DNA from: Klebsiella sp. RHBSTW-00484 | GTDB lineage: Bacteria; Pseudomonadota; Gammaproteobacteria; Enterobacterales; Enterobacteriaceae | Direction: 5' to 3' | DNA length: 64,000 nt | NCBI RefSeq assembly: GCF_013705725.1 | Contig: NZ_CP055481.1 | Coordinates: 682,001 to 746,000 of the forward strand | Shown: positions 1-8,543 of the stretch, piece after piece | How positions within the stretch are numbered: the stretch's first letter is position 1 | Layout of the letters: each line of letters opens with the position of its first letter | Position numbers and translations under genes: made by a program | Notes under the pieces: model-generated | The model's input: only the letters and a program-made list of their open reading frames with translations | Told to the model about the DNA's origin: nothing | The model's database searches: none

Positions 1-1471
1 ATCCCGCTACGGCGCGAATTGCCGCCATCCGCTGTTCCAACCCTTCACAGCGATGCAGGTGGGCTAGCCCCTCTTCGGTGAGCACGTGGGTGACGTCATC
101 GGCGTAAACCATCACCGGCGGTAGGGCGAGACCGGCTTTTTCCGCCAGTTCCCAGGCGTCCAGTTTGTCGACGAAAGCAGGCTGGCGCTTCTCGCGGAAG
201 GTCTCCTGCATCTGCACTACAAGGCGCTTGCCGCGCGGCATATCGCCAATCAGTTGCTGCTGGGTGGCCTTGAACTCTTCGCCGCACTTAAGCCAGGATT
301 GGGTGACGTGGCGGCGGCCTTTGGCATCGCAGCCCATATTCGGCGCGCCGCCAAAACCGGAAACGCGGCTGGCGGTGGCGGTGCTGCTATTGCCGTACTT
401 GTCGATTTGCAGGGTGCCGCCGATAAACATATCCAGCGCGTAGTGTCCGGCGGCCTGGGCGAAGGCGCGGTTAGAGCGCAGGGTGCCGTCCTGACCGATG
501 TAAAACACGTCCGGGCGTTCAGCGACGTATTTTTCCATTCCCAGCTCGCCGCCGAAGCAGTGCACCGACTGGATCCATCCGCTTTCGATCGCCGGGATCA
601 GCGTCGGATGCGGGTTCAGTACCATGTGAGTACAGACTTTGCCTTTTAGCCCCAGCTCTTCGCCGTAGGTCGGCAGCAGCAGTTCAATAGCGGAGGTAAA
701 GAAGCCGATGCCGTGGTTAATACGCTCAACGCCGTATTCGGCATAGATACCCTTAAGCGCCATCATCGCCATCAGTACGTGGGTATCGGTGATCAGCGCA
801 GGATCGCGGGTGAATAGCGGCTCGACGTAGAATGGACGCGGCGCTTCGATAACCGCATTGACCCAGTCGCCGGGAATATCGACGCGTGGCACTTTATCGA
901 CGATCTTATTCACCTGGGCGATAACGATCCCCTGGCGGAAGTGAGTGGCTTCGGCGATCACTGGCGTATCTTCGGTGTTGAAGCCGGTGTAGAGGTTGCC
1001 GTCTTTGTCCGCTTCAAACGCCGTGATCAGCGAAACTCGCGGCGTGAGATCGACAAAATAGCGGCTGAACAGTTCCAGATAGGTGTGGATCGCCCCAAGC
1101 TTGATTTTGCCCTGCTGGATAAGCTGCGCCAGACGCCCATCCTGCGGTCCGGCATAGGCGAAATCGAGTTTTTCAGCGATGCCTTTCTCGAACAGATCGA
1201 GGTGTGAACTGAGCGGCACCGACGACTGCACCATATGTAGCCCGGAGATCTTTTCCACATCTACTTTACACAGACACTCGGCGAGAAAATCCGCCTGCTT
1301 CTGGTTGTTGCCCTCAATATTCACGCGATCAAAACTTCGGATAACCGCTTCCAGCGCGGCGACGGTATCACCGGAATCGATAATCTTCCCGTCACGGAAA
1401 TACGGAGCCAGAAGATTCAGGCGCTGCACCGTATCATCCTTAAGTTGATGCCAGTTGTGCTCTTTAATCAT
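1..1471 (-). CDS. madA: Malonate decarboxylase alpha subunit (ACP transferase), 3' end cut by window edge
   Basis: The visible 490 residues read as the alpha subunit of malonate decarboxylase (MdcA/MadA family), which exchanges acetyl for malonyl on the prosthetic group of the acyl carrier subunit so that malonyl-S-ACP can be decarboxylated. I recognise the family from the whole sequence, for example MIKEHNWHQLKD at the start, the INHGIGFFTSAIELLLPTYG stretch in the middle and the glycine-rich SRVSGFGGAPNMGCDAKG segment near residue 370. Known members are about 550 residues, so roughly 60 C-terminal residues lie outside the window. A GGGAG ribosome site precedes the ATG. It starts 13 bases after the beta subunit stop, so it is the fourth gene of an operon that continues to the left. 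The family assignment is firm; the choice of madA over mdcA rests on the neighbouring sodium-pump gene. Confidence 0.88.
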   Translation of the reverse strand, partial: MIKEHNWHQLKDDTVQRLNLLAPYFRDGKIIDSGDTVAALEAVIRSFDRVNIEGNNQKQADFLAECLCKVDVEKISGLHMVQSSVPLSSHLDLFEKGIAEKLDFAYAGPQDGRLAQLIQQGKIKLGAIHTYLELFSRYFVDLTPRVSLITAFEADKDGNLYTGFNTEDTPVIAEATHFRQGIVIAQVNKIVDKVPRVDIPGDWVNAVIEAPRPFYVEPLFTRDPALITDTHVLMAMMALKGIYAEYGVERINHGIGFFTSAIELLLPTYGEELGLKGKVCTHMVLNPHPTLIPAIESGWIQSVHCFGGELGMEKYVAERPDVFYIGQDGTLRSNRAFAQAAGHYALDMFIGGTLQIDKYGNSSTATASRVSGFGGAPNMGCDAKGRRHVTQSWLKCGEEFKATQQQLIGDMPRGKRLVVQMQETFREKRQPAFVDKLDAWELAEKAGLALPPVMVYADDVTHVLTEEGLAHLHRCEGLEQRMAAIRAVAG

Positions 1472-1484
1472 GTTTTTAACTCCC

Positions 1485-2693
1485 TTATTTCAGAAGGAAT
1501 AGCGTGGAGATAAAGACCCCGGTGGCGATGGCCGACACAATCAGGCCACTGACGCCCGCGCCCATTGCCAGCGGCAGAATGACGGCGTAAGGGTTTTCAT
1601 GGCTGACTTCTTTCTGTGCGATTTTGGCGGTGGTCGGCAGGCACGAAACTCCCGCGATACCGATAGCCGGGTTGTAGCGTCCTTTCGAGATAAGCCAGAT
1701 AAACCAGCCGCCAAGCAGGGCGCTAATCGCCGAGATAGCCAGCGCGCCGATACCGAGGATCAGGATGATGCCGACTTTCGGGTCAAGGATGGTTTGCGCT
1801 TCGCACAGGGTTCCGAGCAGCAGGCCAAGGAACAGCGTCGCGGTGTAGGTCAGGGTGGATTCAAGCAGCTTCTGGAACGGTTCGATCTCGGCTTCTTTAA
1901 TAGCGATCCCAAGGAAGAACGAAAGGATCAGCGGGGCGGCGACCGGCAACAGCAGGCACAGCAGCAGGCAGGCGCAAACGGTGAAGATGAACTTCGCCTT
2001 TTTCGACACCGTCGGATACTCAATATCTACTTCCATCCCGAGGTACTTTTTCGGCACCAGCAGGCGCACCAGATACGGGTAACCGGCATAGGTCAGGCTC
2101 AGATACAGGTAGGCGATGATGGCGATAGGAACAAACAGATTTGGTGCCAGAATCAGCGAGGCGAAGAGCACCATCGGGCCGTCGGCGCCGCCGATGGTCG
2201 CAATAGAGGCCGCTTCATTGGCGGGGAGGCCAAAGACTTCAATACCCAGCAGCAGCGCGGCAAAGGTACCCGCTTCGGCGAACAACGCCACAACGATACT
2301 GGCCCAGGGGCGGAGCAGAATAAAGCTGATATCGCTCATCGCGCCGATGCCGAAGAAAACGATGCAGGCAATCAGACCGTTGCTGAAGGTTAAGTTGTAA
2401 ACCGGCTGCAGGAAGTTAATCTGCATCAGGTTCACTAAATCGGTGGGGTCGCTGATCATCGGGTCGAGAATTAAGGTCCCGGTTTGCCCGTCAGCGAGAA
2501 ACAGTACCCCGGCGTTGACGGCAATCATGCCCAGGCCCATTGGCACCATAATCAACGGTTCGAGTTTGCGGCGAAAACCCATCCACGCCAGGACAAAACC
2601 CAGAATGATTAATAATATTCGCGCGATCGCTATCTTGGGGTCTTCAATAAAAAAGGTGCCGATGCCCGAAAAGAGCTTAACAAAGATATCCAT
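1485..2693 (-). CDS. madB: Sodium-translocating decarboxylase beta subunit (OadB/MadB family)
   Basis: A 402-residue, very hydrophobic protein with about ten membrane segments, matching the beta subunit of sodium-pumping decarboxylases (OadB, GcdB, MadB). Two family signatures are visible: IGGADGPMVLFAS near residue 165, holding the conserved Asp, and GVSCLPTTAKIAQKEV near residue 345, holding the polar residues tied to sodium passage. In this family the subunit decarboxylates carboxybiotin and couples this to sodium export. Its place between an mdcB-type cofactor gene and a malonate decarboxylase alpha subunit argues for malonate rather than oxaloacetate as the substrate. No biotin carrier or carboxyltransferase gene is visible, but the operon runs off the window. 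The sodium-pump family is secure; malonate specificity is inferred from context. Confidence 0.85.
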   Translation of the reverse strand: MDIFVKLFSGIGTFFIEDPKIAIARILLIILGFVLAWMGFRRKLEPLIMVPMGLGMIAVNAGVLFLADGQTGTLILDPMISDPTDLVNLMQINFLQPVYNLTFSNGLIACIVFFGIGAMSDISFILLRPWASIVVALFAEAGTFAALLLGIEVFGLPANEAASIATIGGADGPMVLFASLILAPNLFVPIAIIAYLYLSLTYAGYPYLVRLLVPKKYLGMEVDIEYPTVSKKAKFIFTVCACLLLCLLLPVAAPLILSFFLGIAIKEAEIEPFQKLLESTLTYTATLFLGLLLGTLCEAQTILDPKVGIILILGIGALAISAISALLGGWFIWLISKGRYNPAIGIAGVSCLPTTAKIAQKEVSHENPYAVILPLAMGAGVSGLIVSAIATGVFISTLFLLK

Positions 2694-2728
2694 AAAATAT
2701 ATTCCTGATAACGCAAAATAGGGGCGTG

Positions 2729-2851
2729 TTAGTCGTCGGTGATATTCAGCTTATTCATTACTCTATTAACACCTACAATTATTCCGACAACGGCAAACGA
2801 AATAACAATCGTCATGCCATAAGTTAATAACGTATATAAATAGATACTCAT
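2729..2851 (-). CDS. 40-residue single-span membrane peptide, gamma-like subunit of the decarboxylase pump
   Basis: A short frame encoding 40 residues: MSIYLYTLLTYGMTIVISFA, then a hydrophobic VVGIIVG run and a polar tail ending NITDD. One membrane helix covers about residues 7-28. Its ATG overlaps the stop of the upstream cofactor gene as ATGA, which suggests translational coupling, and the beta subunit follows 35 bases later. Gamma subunits of oxaloacetate decarboxylase (OadG) have one N-terminal helix and a soluble tail of about 50 residues or more; here only the helix and about a dozen residues remain. The coding case rests on start coupling, operon position and composition. Function as a minimal gamma/assembly subunit is inference. 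Confidence 0.65.
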   Translation of the reverse strand: MSIYLYTLLTYGMTIVISFAVVGIIVGVNRVMNKLNITDD

Positions 2852-3738
2852 ATTTCTTCCTTTGTAGGATCCTCATGCGATTGATGACAAAGAAAATACA
2901 TGGCCAGGCTCAGTGCTAATAAGTCTGCTGACCCGCCTGGGCTGACCCATTTGTCCAGGCACCATGCATTAAATTCGTTAAGCTCATGTTCGATACCGGG
3001 ATGGCTCATTCCTCCCTGGTTCACCAGACGCTGCGCGCGTTGTTTCATTTCATCCAGCGCGTGATGCCCTGCGCGTGAAAGCACCGTCGTATCATCGCAG
3101 TGCGCCATCAGCGCGAGCAGAGTCTGGATCAGCGCTTCACGCCAGCTAAATCCCAGAGATAACGCCTGATGCAGAGCGGGAAGCCCGACATGGCATACCA
3201 GCGGAAAGCCCTGTTCCGCCTCGCCACGCACACCGGTAATGCCAAACTCCAGATACAGTTTCTCGCCGTGGGTTTGCGCTGAACGATGGGCGAGCGCGGC
3301 GAAATCATTGCGGCAAAGATCGAGGCACAACCCGGCGACGCACTGGCTTAATGACTCGCTGGTAAGCGGCTGGTTATGGCCTTTTAGCCAACCAGCGGCG
3401 GCGGCCAGAATAGCCCCGGCAAAGAGAATGCCGCGCTGGGTATTTACCTGTTGGGTGGATTGCAGCAGCGTGGCTTCGTATTGAATTCCGATAAGACGAA
3501 CTTTGGGAAATAAATCAGACAGCGTACCCTGATGATATTCCCCGGCCTGCGCGCAAGCTTGAAAACAGGGGGCAATGGCCGAGGTGCTGGTAATAAACAA
3601 CCAGATATCCATATCGTTATGCGCACCTTGAGAATGCGGCGTCACCAGGCCCGGTTTCGGCCAGGCGCAGACCTCCATTAACAGTGCTTTTAATAAGCAC
3701 TCACCGATCCTTATGGCATTGACGGTTGGTTGGCTCAT
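2848..3738 (-). CDS. mdcB: Triphosphoribosyl-dephospho-CoA synthase (MdcB/MadG/CitG family)
   Basis: A 296-residue CitG/MdcB-family enzyme that makes 2'-(5''-triphosphoribosyl)-3'-dephospho-CoA from ATP and dephospho-CoA, the precursor of the prosthetic group on malonate decarboxylase ACP. Family signatures are the KPGLVTPHSQGAHNDMD block at about residues 28-44 and AHCDDTTVLSRAG near residue 210. It is the first gene of the leftward operon and its stop overlaps the next start (ATGA). In the Klebsiella mdc operon this gene follows mdcA; here it leads, followed by the pump subunit and the alpha subunit, as in the Malonomonas mad cluster, where the equivalent is called madG. The ribosome site is weak. 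Confidence 0.88.
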   Translation of the reverse strand: MSQPTVNAIRIGECLLKALLMEVCAWPKPGLVTPHSQGAHNDMDIWLFITSTSAIAPCFQACAQAGEYHQGTLSDLFPKVRLIGIQYEATLLQSTQQVNTQRGILFAGAILAAAAGWLKGHNQPLTSESLSQCVAGLCLDLCRNDFAALAHRSAQTHGEKLYLEFGITGVRGEAEQGFPLVCHVGLPALHQALSLGFSWREALIQTLLALMAHCDDTTVLSRAGHHALDEMKQRAQRLVNQGGMSHPGIEHELNEFNAWCLDKWVSPGGSADLLALSLAMYFLCHQSHEDPTKEEI

Positions 3739-3812
3739 GGCGATTCTCTTTCTGCGCGTTCATTTATGGAAAATAAAACAAGAGAGAAAGTAACATCGCC
3801 ATTTTTAGAGAA

Positions 3813-3852
3813 CAATTACGCTTGAGGTAACGTAATTACGCTCAACGTAACC
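3813..3852. promoter_or_regulatory. Tandem near-repeat upstream of the malonate operon, candidate operator
   Basis: Two imperfect copies of an element beginning AATTACGCT, followed by TGAGGTAACGT in the first and CAACGTAACC in the second, lie 75-115 bases upstream of the mdcB start. Their position and repetition suggest a regulator site. No regulator gene is visible in the window, so the link is inference. Confidence 0.35.
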
Positions 3853-3908
3853 AGAGGAGGAAAATGGAACGATAAGAATGAGGGCGGTCACAATTTGTCA
3901 TTTGTGGT

Positions 3909-3935
3909 AAAAAAATGCGGCGAAAATGCCGCATT
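3909..3935 (-). terminator. Rho-independent terminator of yhbW
   Basis: On the minus strand an 8-bp perfect stem AATGCGGC/GCCGCATT with a 6-base loop is followed directly by a run of T. It begins six bases after the yhbW stop codon. Confidence 0.87.
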
Positions 3936-3940
3936 GCTCA

Positions 3941-4948
3941 CTACCCGAGAAACTCTTCTTTCACCTGCATCGCCAAATCAAATGAATGCAGGCGTGCCTG
4001 ATTATCGAAGATTTGGCCGTTGACCATGATTTCATCGGCCTGAGTTTCCCGCAGGATGGACTCCAGCCCGTGGCGGATTTTCGCCTTATCACCCACCAGC
4101 GACATGCTCAGCGCCTGCTGGACGCCATATTGTTCAGAGGCAGACCACAGCTGATGCATATTTTGCACCGGTGGCGGCAGCTGTCCGGCTTCGCCGCGGC
4201 GCAGTTTGACAAACGCCTGCTGCATCGAGGTGAACAGGAATTCCGCATCTCTGTCGCTGTCGGCAGCAATAATGTTAATGCACACCATGGCGTACGGCTT
4301 CTCTAACCGTTCCGACGGTTTGAAATGAGAGCGATAGAGATGCAGGGCCTGGAAGAGCATATCCGGCGCGAAGTGCGAGGCGAAGGCGAACGGCAGGCCA
4401 AGCTGGGCTGCTAACTGAGCGCTGTACAGGCTTGAGCCGAGCAGCCAGACCGGGATCTTCTCGCCATAACCGGGAACCGGGCGCACGTGCGGATTCGGAT
4501 CGCGAGCGTCAAACCAATCCACCAGCTCCGCGACATCGCGCGGGAAGTTATCAACATCGCCGCTCATATGGCGACGCAGCGCGCGCATGGTGGGCTGATC
4601 GCTGCCCGGCGCGCGGCCAAGGCCAAGATCGATACGTCCGGGATAGAGCGTGTTGAGCGTACCGAACTGCTCAGCAATCACCAGTGGCGAATGGTTGGGC
4701 AGCATTACCCCACCAGAGCCTAAATGTAGGGTGGTGGTATTAGCGGCAAGATAGCCAATCAGTACCGAGGTCGCGGCGCTGGCGATACCAACCATATTAT
4801 GGTGCTCTGCCAGCCAGTAGCGGTGATAGCCGCGTTTTTCAGCCAGCTGCGCCAGGTCTAATGAATGGGAAAAGGCTTCCTTGGCAGAAGAACCTTGCGG
4901 GATCGGCGCCAGATCGAGCACCGAGAACGGAATAGATTTGTCAGTCAT
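3941..4948 (-). CDS. yhbW: Luciferase-like flavin monooxygenase family protein YhbW
   Basis: A 335-residue protein of the bacterial luciferase-like (LLM) flavin monooxygenase superfamily, matching E. coli YhbW over its full length. Signs are the N-terminal [11 protein letters not shown], the WLAEHHN segment at residues 45-51 and [11 protein letters not shown] near residue 110, typical of the TIM-barrel flavin-binding fold. The physiological substrate of YhbW is unknown. It is a single gene: a clear terminator follows it and ubiV lies 143 bases upstream in the same direction. In E. coli it also adjoins ubiV, so the malonate operon is what is extra here. Confidence 0.9.
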   Translation of the reverse strand: MTDKSIPFSVLDLAPIPQGSSAKEAFSHSLDLAQLAEKRGYHRYWLAEHHNMVGIASAATSVLIGYLAANTTTLHLGSGGVMLPNHSPLVIAEQFGTLNTLYPGRIDLGLGRAPGSDQPTMRALRRHMSGDVDNFPRDVAELVDWFDARDPNPHVRPVPGYGEKIPVWLLGSSLYSAQLAAQLGLPFAFASHFAPDMLFQALHLYRSHFKPSERLEKPYAMVCINIIAADSDRDAEFLFTSMQQAFVKLRRGEAGQLPPPVQNMHQLWSASEQYGVQQALSMSLVGDKAKIRHGLESILRETQADEIMVNGQIFDNQARLHSFDLAMQVKEEFLG

Positions 4949-5091
4949 AAAGGCTCACTTTGCAACAGCATCGTCATCAGATTGAAGGTCTTCTTCCAGC
5001 CTGGCGCATCCGGGATGCACCGGCCAGAAAAGCTGCGACTTTAATAGTGCATTAAAAAGCAGCGATAGCCATTAACAAAGTGAGCGGTATA

Positions 5092-5970
5092 TCAGCCCTG
5101 TAATTCCAGCCCGGCGAGGCGTCGCCAGTAACCGTTGCAGTCGCTGTTCGCCGTCAGCGGCAGCGGTACTGCGCCATTTTCATTGGCGCGGAAGGCGTCC
5201 AGCATCGCGAAGGTCTCGCAGCCCAGCGGCGACAGGCGAACCATATCCACCAGTCCGTTCATGGTGCTCAGCTCATTCCCGAGGTTGTAGACGTAGCCGC
5301 TCATGGTCTGAATGCCGTTGAGCACGAACACCTGTTGATTCTCCTGCGAGAGCACATCGCGCCCGTTGGGGTATTTGATACAGCAGGTTTCGCATTCGTC
5401 TTTTGGCCGGTCTTCCGAGCGGGCGGTAAAGCAGCGGGCGGAGTAGGCCAGCGGCAGATGGCCGTAGCTCAGGACCTCAACCTCGAACTGGTTGCGAATG
5501 CCCAGCTCGTCGCACTGGGTCAGCAGATTCGCCAGCCAGTCGCGGGAAAGCTCAACCGGCATACACCAGCGCACCATCCCTTGCTTGAGCAGCAGACGCA
5601 GGGTGACGGCGTTATAGCAGTTGAGCGCATGTCCGGCGACGAACGGCAGCTTACGCTCTGCGCACAAGTTGACGACGCCAAGGTCGCTGGCTTCAATCAG
5701 AAATTCGCCGTTATCGACATAGCGCTTCAGTTCGCCCAGTTCAGAGGAAGCCTGCACCAGCGCGAGGGTAGAGAGCACCACCTGTTTGCCGCTGCCCGCC
5801 AGCGTTTTCGCCATCTCTATCCAGTCGCCGACCTTGGTGGCGCGACGTTTGCTGCATACCGCTTCACCGAGATAAATCGTATCCGCGCTGGAGCCTGCCG
5901 CCTGCTGGTAAAAATCTTCCAGCGTCTCTTTTGACCAGTAGTAGAGCACTGGCCCTAATGAATATTTCAT
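5092..5970 (-). CDS. ubiV: Anaerobic ubiquinone biosynthesis protein UbiV
   Basis: A 292-residue peptidase-U32-family protein that with UbiU forms an iron-sulfur heterodimer needed for oxygen-independent hydroxylations in ubiquinone synthesis. Cys39 and a cluster near residues 180-197 (CFTARSEDRPKDECETCC) fit the four [4Fe-4S] ligands known for UbiV. I start at MKYSLGPVLYYW, the start known for the family, not at an ATG 18 bases further upstream that lies in the end of ubiU. It begins 8 bases after the ubiU stop, so the two are co-transcribed. Confidence 0.92.
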   Translation of the reverse strand: MKYSLGPVLYYWSKETLEDFYQQAAGSSADTIYLGEAVCSKRRATKVGDWIEMAKTLAGSGKQVVLSTLALVQASSELGELKRYVDNGEFLIEASDLGVVNLCAERKLPFVAGHALNCYNAVTLRLLLKQGMVRWCMPVELSRDWLANLLTQCDELGIRNQFEVEVLSYGHLPLAYSARCFTARSEDRPKDECETCCIKYPNGRDVLSQENQQVFVLNGIQTMSGYVYNLGNELSTMNGLVDMVRLSPLGCETFAMLDAFRANENGAVPLPLTANSDCNGYWRRLAGLELQG

Positions 5971-5978
5971 TGCTGTTC

Positions 5979-6974
5979 TCACTGCCATTTACGGTGATAA
6001 GCGCCAAGGGTGGTTTGCGTCCCTTCGGACATGGAACCGAGGGTTTCCATCCACGCCGATTGCGGCACGAAGTTCTGCGGATCGGCTTTGCAGCGGTCGA
6101 TCGCTTGACGCCAGACTTTTGCCACCTGGGTGACGTACGCCGGGCTGCGCTGGCGGCCTTCGATTTTCACTGAGGCGATATTGGCCGCCATCAGTTCCGG
6201 CAGCAGCTCAAGGGTGTTCAGGCTGGTGGGCTCTTCCAGCGCGTGATAGCGCTCGCCGTCGACCAGATAACGGCCTTTACACAGCGTCGGATAACCGGCA
6301 TTTTCACCATCTTGATAGCGGTCTATCAGCACTTCGTTAAGGCGTGATTCCAGCCCCTGCGGCGTTTGCTGCCAGCGAACGAAACGCGCGGGCGAGCAGG
6401 CGCCGACGGTATTCGGCGATTCACCGGTCAGGTATGAGGAGAGATAGCAGCGGCCTTCCGCCATGATGCACAGACTACCGAAAGCGAAAACCTCCAGCGG
6501 TACCGGCGTGGCGCGCGCCAGTTGTTTGACCTGATGAATCGACAGGACGCGCGGCAGCACCACGCGGGCAACGTCAAAATTACGATGATAAAACTTCACT
6601 GCCTCTTCGTTGGTCGCCGAGGCCTGAACGGAGACGTGGCGCTCAATATGCGGATAGCGCTCGGCGGCGTACTCCAGCATCGCGATATCGGCGAGGATTA
6701 GCGCGTCGGCCCCTAGTTGGGCTGCCATGTCGACCGCACGCTGCCAGCGGGCATAGCCATCAGGATGAGCAAAGGTGTTGATGGCAATATGCAGCTTACG
6801 GCGATGCTGATGCACAAAGCTGACGGCTTCCTGCAGTTTCTTTTCGGTGAAATTAAGGCCGGCAAAGTGGCGAGCGTTGGTGTCATCTTTCAGCCCGATA
6901 TAGACGGCATCGGCGCCGTTTTCGATGGCCGCCTTAAGCGCCGGAAGGTTACCGGCTGGGCAGAGCAGCTCCAT
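5979..6974 (-). CDS. ubiU: Anaerobic ubiquinone biosynthesis protein UbiU
   Basis: A 331-residue U32-family protein, partner of UbiV in anaerobic ubiquinone hydroxylation, probably using prephenate as oxygen donor as described for E. coli. It starts MELLCPAGNLPALKAAIENG; cysteines in CIMAEGRCYLSSYLTGE and VGACSPARF (about residues 169, 176, 193) plus one in PTLCKGRY match the cluster-binding set. It is the first gene of the ubiUV unit and divergent from ubiT across a 221-base control region, as in E. coli. Confidence 0.93.
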   Translation of the reverse strand: MELLCPAGNLPALKAAIENGADAVYIGLKDDTNARHFAGLNFTEKKLQEAVSFVHQHRRKLHIAINTFAHPDGYARWQRAVDMAAQLGADALILADIAMLEYAAERYPHIERHVSVQASATNEEAVKFYHRNFDVARVVLPRVLSIHQVKQLARATPVPLEVFAFGSLCIMAEGRCYLSSYLTGESPNTVGACSPARFVRWQQTPQGLESRLNEVLIDRYQDGENAGYPTLCKGRYLVDGERYHALEEPTSLNTLELLPELMAANIASVKIEGRQRSPAYVTQVAKVWRQAIDRCKADPQNFVPQSAWMETLGSMSEGTQTTLGAYHRKWQ

Positions 6975-7057
6975 AATTTTTCCTGAAAAACGCGGCCCGT
7001 CAGGGACGCTGGATGGTTAATGAGCAGGGATTTTAGTTAACCTTCTGGTGACAATTT

Positions 7058-7127
7058 TTGATTTGAGGCAGTTAAAAGCGTATTGGCGGAATCAATACCA
7101 GGTACCCGACATTGTGATTTTGTTGAT
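7058..7127. promoter_or_regulatory. Candidate FNR half-sites between ubiU and ubiT
   Basis: Two TTGAT half-sites (7058-7062 and 7123-7127) and an ATCAA (7091-7095) lie in the divergent ubiU/ubiT control region. E. coli ubiUV is activated by FNR, whose full site is TTGATN4ATCAA. No complete site with correct spacing is seen, so this is weak. Confidence 0.25.
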
Positions 7128-7195
7128 TTACGCCGCTATGTCGTTTATTTGATATGGCACAATAGAGAAACTATTGCATTCATGGAGTAAAGCTT

Positions 7196-7720
7196 GTGTT
7201 GGATAAACTGCGTTCCAAACTGGTTCACTTTGGCCCGTCAATGATGAGCGTGCCGGTTAAGCTGGCGCCTTTTGCCCTCAAGCGCCAGGTGCTGGAACAA
7301 GTATTAAGCTGGCAGTTTCGCCAGGCGCTGGCGGATGGGGAACTGGATTTTCTCGAGGGGCGCTGGTTAAGTATTAATGTGCGTGATATCGGCCTGCTGT
7401 GGTATACCTCGGTTGTTGACGGTCGTCTGGTGGTGAGTCCTACGGCTGAGGCTGACGTCAGCTTTAGCGCCGATGCCAGCGATCTGCTGATGATTGCGGC
7501 GCGTAAGCAGGATCCGGATACGCTGTTCTTCCAGCGTCGGCTGGTTATCGAAGGCGATACCGAGCTGGGACTGTATGTAAAAAACCTGATGGATGCCATT
7601 GAGCTGGAGCAGATGCCAAAAGCGCTGCGCGTGATGCTGCTACAGCTGGCGGATTTTGTTGAAGCTGGCCTGAAAGGCCCGCGGAAACCTGAACAGACAT
7701 CGGTAGGTGAGGCATGCTGA
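7196..7720 (+). CDS. ubiT: Anaerobic ubiquinone biosynthesis accessory factor UbiT (SCP2 domain)
   Basis: A 174-residue protein matching E. coli UbiT (YhbT), an SCP2 sterol-carrier-fold lipid-binding protein that takes the role of UbiJ under anaerobic conditions. The sequence begins MLDKLRSKLVHFGPSMMSVP and carries the SCP2 core (DVSFSADASDLLMIAARKQD). The start is GTG, fixed by family alignment. It is divergent from ubiUV and overlaps the next gene, yhbS, by seven bases, which suggests translational coupling. Confidence 0.93.
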   Translation: MLDKLRSKLVHFGPSMMSVPVKLAPFALKRQVLEQVLSWQFRQALADGELDFLEGRWLSINVRDIGLLWYTSVVDGRLVVSPTAEADVSFSADASDLLMIAARKQDPDTLFFQRRLVIEGDTELGLYVKNLMDAIELEQMPKALRVMLLQLADFVEAGLKGPRKPEQTSVGEAC

Positions 7721-8217
7721 TTCGAGTAGAGATTGGGATTGATGCACCGGGAATCGACGCGTTATTGCGTCGCACCTTCGGCAGCGATGCGGAAGCCGAT
7801 CTAGTGCACAGTCTGCGTGAAGATGGCCTGATCACGTTGGGCGTGGTGGCGACGGATGACGAAGGTCAGGTCGTGGGCTATGTGGCGTTTAGCCCGGTCG
7901 CCGTTGAAGGCGAAGAGCTACAGTGGGTTGGTCTTGCACCGTTGGCGGTGGATGAAAGCTACCGTGGTCAGGGCATTGGGCGTCAGCTGGTTTACGAAGG
8001 GCTGGATTCACTCAATGAGTTTGGCTATGCCGCCGTGGTAACGCTTGGCGACCCGGCGCTGTATGGTCGCCTGGGCTTTGAAGCCGCCGCTAATTTTGAC
8101 CTGCGCTGCCGCTGGCCGGATACCGCCGAGGCTTTCCAGGTCCATCGCCTGGCCGATGACGCGCTGGAAGGCGTGCACGGACTGGTTGAGTATAGCGACC
8201 ACTTTAACCGCTTCTGA
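7714..8217 (+). CDS. yhbS: GNAT-family N-acetyltransferase YhbS
   Basis: A 167-residue GNAT acetyltransferase. The acetyl-CoA-binding motif A is visible as [17 protein letters not shown] (about residues 73-89), followed by a [18 protein letters not shown] segment typical of this subgroup. The substrate is not known with certainty. Its ATG lies inside the last codons of ubiT. The 3' end overlaps the convergent yhbQ by 14 bases. Confidence 0.9.
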   Translation: MLIRVEIGIDAPGIDALLRRTFGSDAEADLVHSLREDGLITLGVVATDDEGQVVGYVAFSPVAVEGEELQWVGLAPLAVDESYRGQGIGRQLVYEGLDSLNEFGYAAVVTLGDPALYGRLGFEAAANFDLRCRWPDTAEAFQVHRLADDALEGVHGLVEYSDHFNRF

Positions 8218-8488
8218 GACCCTCCAGCAGAGTCTCAAATGAACCATCTCCAGCAACGAGGCGTTCTTTCTGGCGCTTCGTTAGCTGCTTGATTCGATAC
8301 TCCAGCCGCAGTGCTAGTGAGTGCTCACCAACTTCCTGACTAAAAGCCAGCTGCAGCTCACCTTTTCCCCGCAACGCTTTCGCTCCCTTGCCATCCTGGT
8401 GTTGGCAAAAGCGGCGCGAAACATCGGTGGTAATCCCGGTATAGAGCCGATTATCGGCGGTACGAATCAGATAGAGAAACCAGCACAC
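8204..8488 (-). CDS. yhbQ: GIY-YIG nuclease-fold protein YhbQ
   Basis: A 94-residue UPF0213/GIY-YIG protein: [20 protein letters not shown] carries the two Tyr-containing strands, followed by RR and [12 protein letters not shown], as in E. coli YhbQ (100 residues). YhbQ-type proteins have been linked to structure-specific DNA cleavage. The start is GTG, at the position that aligns with the family. It is convergent with yhbS and divergent from yhbP, with only 55 bases between the two starts. Confidence 0.9.
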   Translation of the reverse strand: MCWFLYLIRTADNRLYTGITTDVSRRFCQHQDGKGAKALRGKGELQLAFSQEVGEHSLALRLEYRIKQLTKRQKERLVAGDGSFETLLEGLRSG

Positions 8489-8543
8489 GGTACCAAGGTC
8501 GCTATGTTAAGGTGTGAGCACCATAACATACTGGAGAGTAAAG

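Noticed and set aside
1599..2393. 264-codon open frame on the plus strand opposite the madB gene
   Set aside because: It is a low-complexity, Gln/Arg-rich mirror of a hydrophobic gene, without a ribosome site or known domain.
1485..2693. Oxaloacetate decarboxylase beta subunit (OadB)
   Set aside because: Neighbours are the malonate decarboxylase alpha subunit and its cofactor synthase, not OadA and OadG; OadB is also longer (about 433 residues).
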